A DNA stretch of 9,285 nucleotides from Gammaproteobacteria bacterium. GTDB taxonomy: Bacteria; Pseudomonadota; Gammaproteobacteria; Chromatiales; Chromatiaceae. Position numbers and translations under genes: made by a program. Location: positions 1 through 9,285 of the forward strand of contig JARFQQ010000051.1 of the NCBI GenBank assembly GCA_029287695.1. Direction: 5' to 3'. The notes beneath the pieces were generated by a model. That model did not search any database. It worked only from the letters and a program-made list of their open reading frames with translations, and was not told the origin of the DNA. Below are positions 1-6,672 of the stretch, one piece after another (position 1 is the first letter of the stretch; each line of letters opens with the position of its first letter).

Positions 1-19
1 AGATGTGTATAAGAGACAG
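1..19 (+). other. Nextera/Tn5 mosaic-end sequencing adapter (artefact)
   Basis: The window opens with AGATGTGTATAAGAGACAG, which matches exactly the 19-base Tn5 mosaic end used in Nextera library preparation. It is residual adapter at a contig end and not genomic DNA. The genomic sequence starts at base 20. The minus-strand ATPase gene runs straight into it, so that gene's end is artificial. On the plus strand the adapter supplies an ATG at 3-5 and the peptide MCIRD(S), which creates a long false reading frame over the real antisense gene. Confidence 0.97.
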
Positions 20-1304
20 TGACGCGGTCGCGTTCAGAGGCGATCTGCCCGCCGAGATCATCGATCTTCTCGTGCAGCAGCGAGGCCACGTTATCGAGCC
101 ATCCGCACTCCTGGTTGGCGATAACGTCCACCTGCTGCCGCGTCGCGTCCCGCTGCCTCAGGTGTGCAATGATCGAGGCTTCCTGCTGCTCATCGACGGC
201 ATTGTCGAGTTCGTCAGCAGAGACACCGGCGAGCTGGAGATCATCACCATCGGTACGACGCTGGATGACTTCCTCGATTTTTTCGACATAGCCGCGGCTC
301 TGCTCCGCGAAGGCGGCGATCACATGGCCCGTGCCCATGGTGCCAAGCCAAAGGAGCAGGCTGAGCGCACCCAGTCCTGCAGCGATGTAGACCAGCCACG
401 GAAGACTTCCGTCGTTCCAGACGGGAATGGACTGCAGCATGTTCTCAATCGGCTGACTGAGGGCATGTTGGGGGTAGTAGGTCAGCAGCACCCAGACAAC
501 CGCGGCAGTCGCACCGAAAAGCAGGAACAGCAACTCGAGGGCGCGGGAGCGGCTGCGCTTGCTGCAGGCCTTGCGGTAACCGTCGATGGAGGCGATAAAT
601 TCCTCTGTACCGCTACGCAGCGCGTCAGCCCCGTCACGTGCCGAGTCAGCTGCCTGCTGGACATGGGCAAGCTCCTCCTCCATCGACTCAAGCTTGCCGG
701 CTTCGAGTCCGAGCTCCTCGATATCCTCCTGGATGCGGATGTGGCGTGCATCGGCATTGACCATGCTCGCCTTGAAATTCTCGATCTCGCGGTCGAAGGC
801 CTCGTGCGTCTTTTCGAGCGTCAGGATACCGGCCATGCTCTTGATGGCGTCACTGTGGGGATGTGGAGCTGTCAGTTCACGCTGGGCGAGATAGAAGGAT
901 TCGATGAACTCGTCGTACTTGACGCCGAGGATCTGCTTGAGCTGAAGCTTGACGGCCTCGGCGCCGCGCGCGATCGCCTGCTCGTCGCCCTTGAAGGAGA
1001 GTCGCGCGCTGTGATTGCCGTCGGAATCGAGGTGCCTCGAGACCTGGTACTCCCTGCCATCGGATGCGATGAAGGAGACAGCCGCGAGACAGCGATCTTC
1101 ACCCCAGCGGATGATCTTGCGGCGGTTGTTCTCGTCATGGGACCAGGTGCGGCCATAGAGGGCGAAACAGATGGTTTCGCCGATGGTGCTCTTGCCCGAT
1201 TCGTTCGGGCCGCTGATACCGATAATCCCCTCTTTGGGAAGATCGTTGAGATCGAGTTCCCGGTACTTGAGAACATTCCTGGCATGCAGGCCTGTAAGGA
1301 TCAT
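20..1304 (-). CDS. Rad50/SMC-like membrane-anchored ATPase, partial (C-terminal part missing)
   Basis: The minus strand is open from an ATG at 1304 to the adapter and encodes 428 residues with no stop. What is seen: an N-terminal ABC-type head beginning MILTGLHARNV; a Walker A motif GPNESGKST at residues 32-40; a Q-loop-like FYLAQREL at about 137-144 (Q141); a coiled-coil-like charged stretch at about 165-245; two hydrophobic segments at about 255-277 and 301-332 joined by a short polar loop; then another charged helical region to about 428. The head layout is that of Rad50/SbcC and SMC-type ATPases, whose second half carries the signature and Walker B motifs; these would lie past the window edge. 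Membrane segments inside the coiled-coil arm are not typical of SbcC; YhaN-type proteins may be the nearest comparison (from memory). The start overlaps the preceding 54-aa gene as ATGA, implying translational coupling. No SbcD-like phosphoesterase gene lies next to it upstream. Role unknown; DNA- or membrane-related ATPase is an inference. Confidence 0.85.
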
Positions 1305-1465
1305 GCCTCACCCCCGAGCTGATTCAGAATCTGGCGAATCGCAAGCTCCACGGCCTCGTCGAACAGCTCGACATCGAACTGGCCACCCGCATTCAGGCGG
1401 TGCTCGCGTTCCTCGGAGCAGTAGTTCTCGAATTCGGCAAGAATCTTCGGCATTTCCTGGGGCAT
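1301..1465 (-). CDS. Small acidic hypothetical protein, 54 aa, coupled to the downstream ATPase
   Basis: A 54-codon frame starts at ATG 1465, after a plausible ribosome-binding site (GGAG nine bases upstream), and ends with a TGA at 1303-1301 that overlaps the ATPase start codon. An in-frame TGA six bases upstream of the ATG (1474-1472) bounds it, so it cannot be longer. The product (begins MPQEMPKILAEFENYCSEE, ends ILNQLGGEA) is rich in Glu and Asp, has one Cys (residue 16), no signal peptide and no membrane helix, and looks mostly alpha-helical with an amphipathic second half (about residues 32-51). I do not recognise a family. The four-base overlap suggests roughly matched synthesis with the ATPase and perhaps a physical partnership, which is inference. 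The ribosome site, the overlap and sensible codon use argue that it is a real gene and not a chance frame. Confidence 0.7.
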   Translation of the reverse strand: MPQEMPKILAEFENYCSEEREHRLNAGGQFDVELFDEAVELAIRQILNQLGGEA

Positions 1466-1498
1466 TGGATGTCACTCCACAACAATTTCAAGGTGCAC

Positions 1499-1527
1499 AG
1501 TATACCCAAATACGTTCTCCAGATAAG
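1499..1527 (-). promoter_or_regulatory. Candidate promoter for the 54-aa gene/ATPase operon
   Basis: In the 105-base gap behind the RNB nuclease, the minus strand has TATACT at 1504-1499, five of six matches to the sigma-70 -10 consensus. Seventeen bases further upstream is CTTATC (1527-1522), a poor -35. Transcription from it would begin near 1492 and give a leader of about 27 bases. The operon could equally be read through from the RNB gene, since no terminator hairpin is visible between them. Confidence 0.3.
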
Positions 1528-1570
1528 GCGCGCAATCGAGAAAGTTCGGGCGCGGCACAGGCTGGAACAA

Positions 1571-3382
1571 TCAGGACTCGCGTACCCGCAAGCGTACCTC
1601 AGGTACCGTGAAATCGATCGACTGGACAGTGACGCCGAGTCGCTCGTCAAGGGCCATGTCCGGTGTTCTGCGGACACGCGATTCCAGCGCGAGATCGGGG
1701 ACCATCAGCGTCGCCTTGCGCTCGTCGAGCTCGACGACCACGGCTTCGCCCCGCCAGTTCTGTTGACGTGAAAGCCACACCAGTTTCCAGTGCAGGTTGG
1801 AAAACCGTTCCGCTCGCCGGATCATCGATGAGGCAGCGCTCGCTTCCCCGATACGCTCAACAATACTCTCCTCGTCGAGTAACGGCTTCTGCTGCAGGAA
1901 AGCCCGGATCTGCTGGTGCGTGACAAGATCCGGGTAGCGGCGCAACGGGCTTGTCGCACGCGTGTAGTGATCGAGCCCGAGACCGGAGTGGCGTTCGGGC
2001 TGTGTGGCCATGCGCGAAGGCTTGAAGAGCCTGCGGTAGGCGTACATTTCCGACATGCTGTCGGGCGTCCGTAGCTCGTCCGGGGGCGGCTGATTGGCAA
2101 ACGGGATGAGCAAGTCGTTGCGCAGGGCAAATTCGGCCACGGCCTCGCCGGCTGCCATCATCGCCTCGGCAACCAGCTGGCGGCTGCCACCGCGCTCGAG
2201 GGGCTTGATGGAGATCCCGTCGCTATCCATGCGCACGCTGACCTCGGGCAGGTCGATCACGGCGGCACCGGCCTGCATGCGCCGGTCACGAAAAAGCGCC
2301 AGTTTCGATGCGATCGCTTCCAGGCGGCTGTCATCCGACGCGGTCGCCTCTGCATAGGTCATGCGCGTCACCCTCACTGTTGTCAGGTGAATCCCGATTT
2401 CCTGCAGCCTCCCTTCCGAATCGATCCCGAAGCCAACCGAGAGTGCCGGTGAAGAGTCGTTGAGACCAAGGCCCAGCCGCTCTGTGACGCCATGCGGAAA
2501 CATGGGAACCAGCGCCTCGGGCAGGTAGAGATTGGCGCCGCGCTCGCAAGCCGCCTTATCCAGTTCCGATCCCGGTGGCGCAAGCGCCGCGGCATCGGCG
2601 ATGTGGACCCAGAGACGCTCACCGTCGATGCTGATCGCATCGTCCGGATCGTTGCTGCCGGCATCATCGATCGCCCAGGCGTCGAGATGCGTGAGGTCTA
2701 GGCGCTCCTCGGCGGGCAGTTCCGGAACAGGAATGGCCGGTTCCTGCAGGGCAAGGCCTGCGCGCAACGGGTGCAGATTGAAATCATCCGGCCAGTAGCC
2801 GACGCGCAGAAGCAGCTGATGGGCATGCTCCCGCGTCTGGCCGACATCGAGCGCATGCAGAATGCGGCTGGTCTCGGACCGGCCAAGCGCGAGACGTTCG
2901 ACCTCGACCAGCTCTGCCCTGTCATCCGCCTCCATCTTGCCCGAGGCGAGACGCTCGATGAGCGCATCCCAGGCTGCCTTGCGCTGCTCCTTGAGGGTGC
3001 GCTCGGCGATTTCCGCCTTGACCTGGCCGGGATCGCGCGCATGCAACGCCTCCGGCGTGCCCTCGAAATAGAGGCCTTCAGCGAGAAGGCTCCAGGCAGA
3101 CCATGCTGCCGCAGGTGTGAAATCCCCGTAGAGAAGCTCTGCGAGTTCAGGCAGGCTGGTGCTCTCTCCCTCGAGCAGTTCGATCGCTTCATCGAGTTCG
3201 CCCTCTCCGGCATCGAGCGCATCGAGGTTCGCCACCGGCCCGGGATGCAGAAAGAGCACATCCTTGCTCCTGACCCTTTTGCTCCCGCCGCTGAAGCTGA
3301 TATCGATCTTGTCCGTCACGCCGGTCACACGTGCCGGGCGGCTCTTGTAGACCACCAGGCAACCGGTCTCGAATTTAGTCAT
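1571..3382 (-). CDS. RNB-domain 3'-5' exoribonuclease (RNase II/R family) with atypical N-terminus
   Basis: A 603-residue protein with the hallmarks of the RNB catalytic domain, which degrades single-stranded RNA from the 3' end in the cytoplasm. The metal-binding cluster lies in AIDDAGSNDPDDAI: D239, D245, D247 and D248 match E. coli RNase II D201, D207, D209 and D210. It is followed by VHIADAAALAPPGSELD (259-275), NLYLPE (284-289) and the family signature YTRATSPLRRYPDLV (473-487). The last 60 residues look like a reduced S1-type barrel. The first 230 residues do not show the paired cold-shock domains of E. coli RNase II/RNase R. They start with a small beta-rich segment (about 5-48) and a helical region, as I recall for cyanobacterial, plastid and Deinococcus-type enzymes. 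The ATG at 3382 has a GGGA six bases upstream. It is divergent from the cupin gene and 105 bp ahead of the small-protein/ATPase pair. Function is secure at the level of RNase II/R family; the substrate is not known. Confidence 0.93.
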   Translation of the reverse strand: MTKFETGCLVVYKSRPARVTGVTDKIDISFSGGSKRVRSKDVLFLHPGPVANLDALDAGEGELDEAIELLEGESTSLPELAELLYGDFTPAAAWSAWSLLAEGLYFEGTPEALHARDPGQVKAEIAERTLKEQRKAAWDALIERLASGKMEADDRAELVEVERLALGRSETSRILHALDVGQTREHAHQLLLRVGYWPDDFNLHPLRAGLALQEPAIPVPELPAEERLDLTHLDAWAIDDAGSNDPDDAISIDGERLWVHIADAAALAPPGSELDKAACERGANLYLPEALVPMFPHGVTERLGLGLNDSSPALSVGFGIDSEGRLQEIGIHLTTVRVTRMTYAEATASDDSRLEAIASKLALFRDRRMQAGAAVIDLPEVSVRMDSDGISIKPLERGGSRQLVAEAMMAAGEAVAEFALRNDLLIPFANQPPPDELRTPDSMSEMYAYRRLFKPSRMATQPERHSGLGLDHYTRATSPLRRYPDLVTHQQIRAFLQQKPLLDEESIVERIGEASAASSMIRRAERFSNLHWKLVWLSRQQNWRGEAVVVELDERKATLMVPDLALESRVRRTPDMALDERLGVTVQSIDFTVPEVRLRVRES

Positions 3383-3409
3383 GAAGCATCCCGCAGCCGT
3401 CTCAGAAAG

Positions 3410-3426
3410 GGCTCACGCAATGAGCC
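3410..3426. repeat. 17-bp palindrome in the divergent intergenic region
   Basis: GGCTCA-CGCAA-TGAGCC is a perfect 6-bp inverted repeat with a 5-base spacer. It sits about midway in the 89-bp gap between the RNB gene (start 3382, minus) and the cupin gene (start 3472, plus). It overlaps the expected -35 area of the rightward promoter candidate, so an operator is possible. A short RNA hairpin or chance are alternatives. Confidence 0.35.
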
Positions 3427-3436
3427 GCAAATCCCT

Positions 3437-3442
3437 TATGAT
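3437..3442 (+). promoter_or_regulatory. Candidate -10 box for the cupin-like gene
   Basis: TATGAT, five of six matches to TATAAT, lies 30 bases before the ATG at 3472 and would give a leader of about 22 bases. The matching -35 position (about 3413-3419) has no good hexamer and falls inside the 3410-3426 palindrome, which fits a weak or activator-dependent promoter. No strong Shine-Dalgarno sequence follows; only CAGAG directly before the ATG. Confidence 0.35.
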
Positions 3443-3471
3443 ACCTGCTGAGACAGATTCCAGTAACAGAG

Positions 3472-4008
3472 ATGTCCCCGAAAACCCGACTGAGCGACAA
3501 GCTGCTCTACAGCATCACCGGCTGGCTGCGATGCCGGATCATTCGCGGCAACCGCGGCGAACCCTACCTCGAGCGATACCACCTCTTCCGCCTGCCGGGC
3601 GGAGGCGGCGCATATATCCACCGCTTCCTCTCCAGCGATCCGGACCGCGGGCTGCACGACCATCCCTGGAATCGCGCCCTCGGCATCGTGCTCTCCGGCG
3701 GCTACCTGGAACAGCGCAAGACCGGCGAGGGGGTCGTCGAACGCATTCTCGGCACCGGGAGTGTCAACCGGCTCACGGGCGAGGATTTCCATCGCATCGT
3801 ACTGCCTCACAAGCACCAGGCATGGACCCTTTTCATGCACAGCGCCAAGGTGCGTGACTGGGGCTTCGTGACAACAGATAAGAACCAGCGCGAGACTTTC
3901 ACACCGCACAACCAGGTCAACGACGAAGGCTCGCATGACAGCTGGTGGAAGACGGCGGACCGTGGCAGGCAGGCACCACGCGAACCACTCGATATCACGA
4001 TCACCTGA
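3472..4008 (+). CDS. Cupin-like conserved hypothetical protein
   Basis: A 178-residue soluble protein without signal peptide or membrane helix. The centre reads YHLFRLPGGGGAYIHRFLSS, then HDHPW (H62, H64) and GGYLEQR (E80), followed by GEDFHRIVLP (H107) and WTLFMHSAKVRDWGF. The HxH, then E, then later H pattern with glycine turns is the metal-binding arrangement of the cupin barrel, though it departs from the strict cupin consensus. Similar proteins with HDHPW, an HR(V/I)-L segment and a final (R/D)WGF stretch occur, as far as I recall, in bacteriophage and bacterial genomes as uncharacterised cupins. The start at 3472 is chosen because it is the first ATG after the -10 candidate; the ribosome-binding site is weak. 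It is divergent from the nuclease and 99 bp ahead of ygfZ on the same strand. No enzymatic reaction can be assigned from sequence. Confidence 0.75.
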   Translation: MSPKTRLSDKLLYSITGWLRCRIIRGNRGEPYLERYHLFRLPGGGGAYIHRFLSSDPDRGLHDHPWNRALGIVLSGGYLEQRKTGEGVVERILGTGSVNRLTGEDFHRIVLPHKHQAWTLFMHSAKVRDWGFVTTDKNQRETFTPHNQVNDEGSHDSWWKTADRGRQAPREPLDITIT

Positions 4009-4020
4009 TCCCCGCCCGCG

Positions 4021-4085
4021 GCGTCGAATGCCCGGATTTTACGTGCTTGATTCCGTCCGGGAGTTGACGCATTCTCTTTGCATTC
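4021..4085 (+). other. Nested inverted repeats and tandem GCATTC in the cupin-ygfZ gap
   Basis: An outer stem GCGTC (4021-4025)/GACGC (4066-4070) encloses an inner stem CCCGGA (4031-4036)/TCCGGG (4056-4061), with a 19-base loop. In addition GAATGC (4026-4031) is complementary to two copies of GCATTC (4069-4074 and 4080-4085), so at least two exclusive folds are possible. There is no terminator-like U-tract directly after the stem. It could be an RNA leader for ygfZ, a weak terminator of the cupin transcript, or an operator. No recognised riboswitch class fits. The rest of the gap (4009-4107) shows no convincing promoter; TTGACG at 4064-4069 has no good -10 partner. Confidence 0.35.
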
Positions 4086-4107
4086 AGGACCAGAACGAAT
4101 CTCCGAA

Positions 4108-5058
4108 ATGAGCAATACCAGCTACTACGAACTGACCCACCTCGGCATCCTGCAGGCAACAGGAGCCGATCTCTCCGGATTTCTGCAGGGACAGTTGACG
4201 AATGATGTCCGCGATCTCGACGATGGCGGAAGCCAGCTCAGCGCCTATTGCAGCCACAAGGGCCGCATGATCGCCAGCATGCGCCTGCTCAGGCAGGATG
4301 AGAGCATCCTGATGCTGCTGCCCCCGGAACGTATCGAACCCGTGATGAGCCGGTTGCGCATGTTCGTGCTCATGTCGAAAGTCGAACTTGCAGATGTCAG
4401 TGACACGCACCGCGCCATCGGGCTGGCTGGCCAGGACGCCCCGGCGCTGCTCGGGAATGACGCGCCCGCGGAGATCGATGCCGTGATCACTGCAGACGAC
4501 GGCGTCAGCATCATCCGGATCGCCAGCGAGAACGACTCATCCAGATTCATACTCGTCGGCAGCAACAGCGCGCTGGATGCCAGGATCAGCGGGTTTGGCG
4601 ATGCTGCAGCATCAGCAGAACTCAACGACTGGCTGCTTGGGGATATCCGGGCAGGCCTGCCGATGGTCTTCGAACAGACTGTCGAGGCTTTCGTCCCCCA
4701 GATGGCCAACATGCACCTGGTCAATGGCGTGAGTTTTACCAAGGGCTGCTACACAGGACAGGAAGTCGTTGCGAGGATGCAGTACCTCGGGTCCCTGAAA
4801 CGCCGGATGTACCATGTCGGGATCGAAGGTGACTGCCCCGCGCCCGGCACGAACCTCTTTGCGCCCGGAAGCAAATCGGCACAGGGAGCGGGCAAGGTGG
4901 TCCTCGCGGCCCGCAACCCGGAGGGAAATTGCGAGGCACTCATCATTACAGAGATCGCCAGCGCCGACGAGGGTAATGTCAGGCTCGTCGACGAGAATGG
5001 TCCCCTGCTGCGCTTCCTCGAACTTCCCTACGACTGGAACGAAGGGGAAAATAAGTAA
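4108..5058 (+). CDS. ygfZ: YgfZ/GcvT-domain folate-binding protein, Fe-S enzyme maintenance
   Basis: A 316-residue member of the YgfZ family, close in size to the E. coli protein (about 326). The N-terminal GcvT-like fold begins with YYELTHLGILQATGADLSGF, followed by LQGQLTNDV and the SHKGRM segment. The family signature KGCYTGQEVVARM lies at residues 212-224, with the conserved cysteine at C214 (E. coli C228). A C-terminal barrel domain follows (about 235-305). YgfZ binds tetrahydrofolate and supports the activity or repair of certain Fe-S enzymes such as the tRNA-modifying MiaB; it acts in the cytoplasm. I use the ATG at 4108, where MSNTSYYELTHLG matches the usual family start; a TTG at 4078 would add ten unconserved residues. 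The Shine-Dalgarno sequence is weak. It converges on gshA with only 13 bp between the stop codons. Confidence 0.94.
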   Translation: MSNTSYYELTHLGILQATGADLSGFLQGQLTNDVRDLDDGGSQLSAYCSHKGRMIASMRLLRQDESILMLLPPERIEPVMSRLRMFVLMSKVELADVSDTHRAIGLAGQDAPALLGNDAPAEIDAVITADDGVSIIRIASENDSSRFILVGSNSALDARISGFGDAAASAELNDWLLGDIRAGLPMVFEQTVEAFVPQMANMHLVNGVSFTKGCYTGQEVVARMQYLGSLKRRMYHVGIEGDCPAPGTNLFAPGSKSAQGAGKVVLAARNPEGNCEALIITEIASADEGNVRLVDENGPLLRFLELPYDWNEGENK

Positions 5059-5082
5059 TATTTACAAGATATTACAGCTTAT
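5051..5082. terminator. AT-rich hairpin spanning both stop codons of ygfZ and gshA
   Basis: TAATAT (5056-5061) and ATATTA (5069-5074) form a perfect 6-bp stem around a 7-base loop, extended after a 3-base bulge by ATAAG (5051-5055)/CTTAT (5078-5082). The ygfZ stop (TAA, 5056-5058) and the gshA stop (TAA, 5074-5072) both lie inside the stem. There is no GC-rich stem and no clean U-run, so it would be a weak bidirectional terminator at best. Confidence 0.35.
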
Positions 5083-6649
5083 CGTTAAAGTAATTTTCAA
5101 GAAACTCGCCAAAGCTTCCCCGGTCGGCGGCTTCTCTCTGCCGCTGCTCCTCGATCGAGCGTGAGGCAAGGGCGCGAAATTCCTGCACACGCTCCTCTCC
5201 GAGCTCGCGACCTGAAAAGTAACGGTAATGCTCGGCTGACTTGCGACGTGCGAATTCGTAGAAACTCTCGCCATTTTCGCGCATCTCCTCAAGCATCCGC
5301 GCCGAGGGTGTCATGCCGGTATCCCGCACTTTCTGTTGTTGCCAGTGCAAGGCTGCGCGATAAGGCTGCCCCGCCTGCTGGCCGTCGAGCAAGGCTGCGA
5401 GAGGCTCCATCCCGGAGAGAAGCTCGCCCAGCCAGTCACGCAAACTGATCAGTTCGCCGTTCCGCCGCAGCCGGAGCTTCTCGTCGCGGCCATGCAGGGC
5501 CGTCAGCTGCAGATTGCTGTCGATCTCCGCGCGCTCCTCCATGCTGATCCGGGGACTCTCCTGCAGCAGACAGGCAAGCAGAAAGATCTCGAGAAAGTTC
5601 AGCTGGGTCTCGTTGATGCCGAGGGGTTCGAAAGCGTTGACGTCGAGCGAGCGCAGCTCGATATAGCGGATTCCGCGTTGCTGCAGGGCGTTGACGGGCT
5701 TCTCCATGCCCTGCAACACCTGCTTGGGCCTGACCGTCGAGTAATATTCGTTCTCGATCTGCAGGATGTTGGTGTTGAGCTGCTGCCAGGAACCGTCGGC
5801 ATCCTTGAGACCGATCATCTCCCACAGCGGCGCCGGTGTCTCGATCGCACAGCGCAGGCTGTCGGTGTAGGTCTGCAGGGAATCGTAGTTGGCCTTGATC
5901 CCCACACTCTCCTCTTTCTGGTTCTGGTAGCCGATATCGCTCATGCGCAGCGAGGTCGCATAGGGCTCGTAAAAGGTCCCCTTGTCGAATTCCAGCATCG
6001 TCACGGCCTTGTCGCCGAAGAAGGATTTACAGACGGCCGGCGAGGCGCCGAAGAGGTAGGGAATAATCCATCCATAGCGTTGCAGGTTGCGAATCATGCC
6101 CATGGAAGCATTGTCGATGAAGGGCTGCAGCTCGCCCCTCCAGCCCTGCAGCTCGGCGTAGAACGGCCAGAAATTCTCGTCGACGGAGTAGTTGAAATGG
6201 ACCCCGGAGATCACCTGCATCACCTTCCCGTAGCGGTGCCCGAGGCCAACACGGTAGGTATGCTTCATACGCCCGGCATGGGAAGTGCCATATGCAGCAA
6301 CGGGGATCCTGGTCTCCCCGGCAAGCACGCACGGCATGGAAGTCGACCAGAGAATCTCGTCATCGATATTGTCGTAGACGAAATTGTGGATATCGCAGAG
6401 CATCGAAAGCGCATCGCCGGCTTTCGACATCGGTGGCGTGATGAGCTCAAGCATCGCCTCGGAATAATCGGTGGTGATCATCGGATGCGTAAGCGCGGAG
6501 CCGAGTGCCAGGGGATGTGGTCGTTGCGACAGCGTGCCGTCCATCGCGACGCGCAGGTTCTCCTTCTCGAGCCCGATCAGGTGATCCTTGAGAAAGGCGC
6601 CGCCGTCATTCGACGCGAGTCGTCTGACGATCTGTTCGAGATTGCTCAC
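5072..6649 (-). CDS. gshA: Glutamate-cysteine ligase (gammaproteobacterial type)
   Basis: A 525-residue enzyme that joins L-glutamate and L-cysteine with ATP to make gamma-glutamylcysteine, the first and rate-limiting step of glutathione synthesis, in the cytoplasm. E. coli GshA has 518 residues. Conserved blocks include IGLEKENLRV (25-34; E28 and E30 in the ATP/metal site region), ALGSALTHPMITTDYSEAMLELITPP (48-73), the ISGVHFNYS segment (147-155) and RSLDVNAFEPLGI (333-345), all near-identical to the E. coli patterns. The start is GTG at 6649, with GAGG seven bases upstream; no in-frame ATG with a better site is visible. It lies 70 bp behind pnp on the same strand but past a strong pnp terminator, and no clear promoter is visible in that gap, so expression may come from read-through or from a promoter inside pnp. 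It converges on ygfZ. Confidence 0.97.
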   Translation of the reverse strand: MSNLEQIVRRLASNDGGAFLKDHLIGLEKENLRVAMDGTLSQRPHPLALGSALTHPMITTDYSEAMLELITPPMSKAGDALSMLCDIHNFVYDNIDDEILWSTSMPCVLAGETRIPVAAYGTSHAGRMKHTYRVGLGHRYGKVMQVISGVHFNYSVDENFWPFYAELQGWRGELQPFIDNASMGMIRNLQRYGWIIPYLFGASPAVCKSFFGDKAVTMLEFDKGTFYEPYATSLRMSDIGYQNQKEESVGIKANYDSLQTYTDSLRCAIETPAPLWEMIGLKDADGSWQQLNTNILQIENEYYSTVRPKQVLQGMEKPVNALQQRGIRYIELRSLDVNAFEPLGINETQLNFLEIFLLACLLQESPRISMEERAEIDSNLQLTALHGRDEKLRLRRNGELISLRDWLGELLSGMEPLAALLDGQQAGQPYRAALHWQQQKVRDTGMTPSARMLEEMRENGESFYEFARRKSAEHYRYFSGRELGEERVQEFRALASRSIEEQRQREAADRGSFGEFLENYFNDKL

Positions 6650-6672
6650 TCCGTAGCCTCGGAACGAAAGTG

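Noticed and set aside
3..1322. 439-codon plus-strand open frame
   Set aside because: It starts inside the adapter, lies antisense to a minus-strand gene with clear Walker A and Q-loop motifs, and shows no recognisable domain. It is a GC-rich antisense shadow.
2771..3451. 226-codon plus-strand open frame across the RNB start
   Set aside because: Antisense shadow of the RNB nuclease that also runs through the divergent promoter region; no motif or ribosome-binding site.
4078..4107. Upstream TTG start for ygfZ
   Set aside because: The ten added residues are not like other YgfZ N-termini, and they would be encoded inside the repeat-rich leader; ATG 4108 fits the family.
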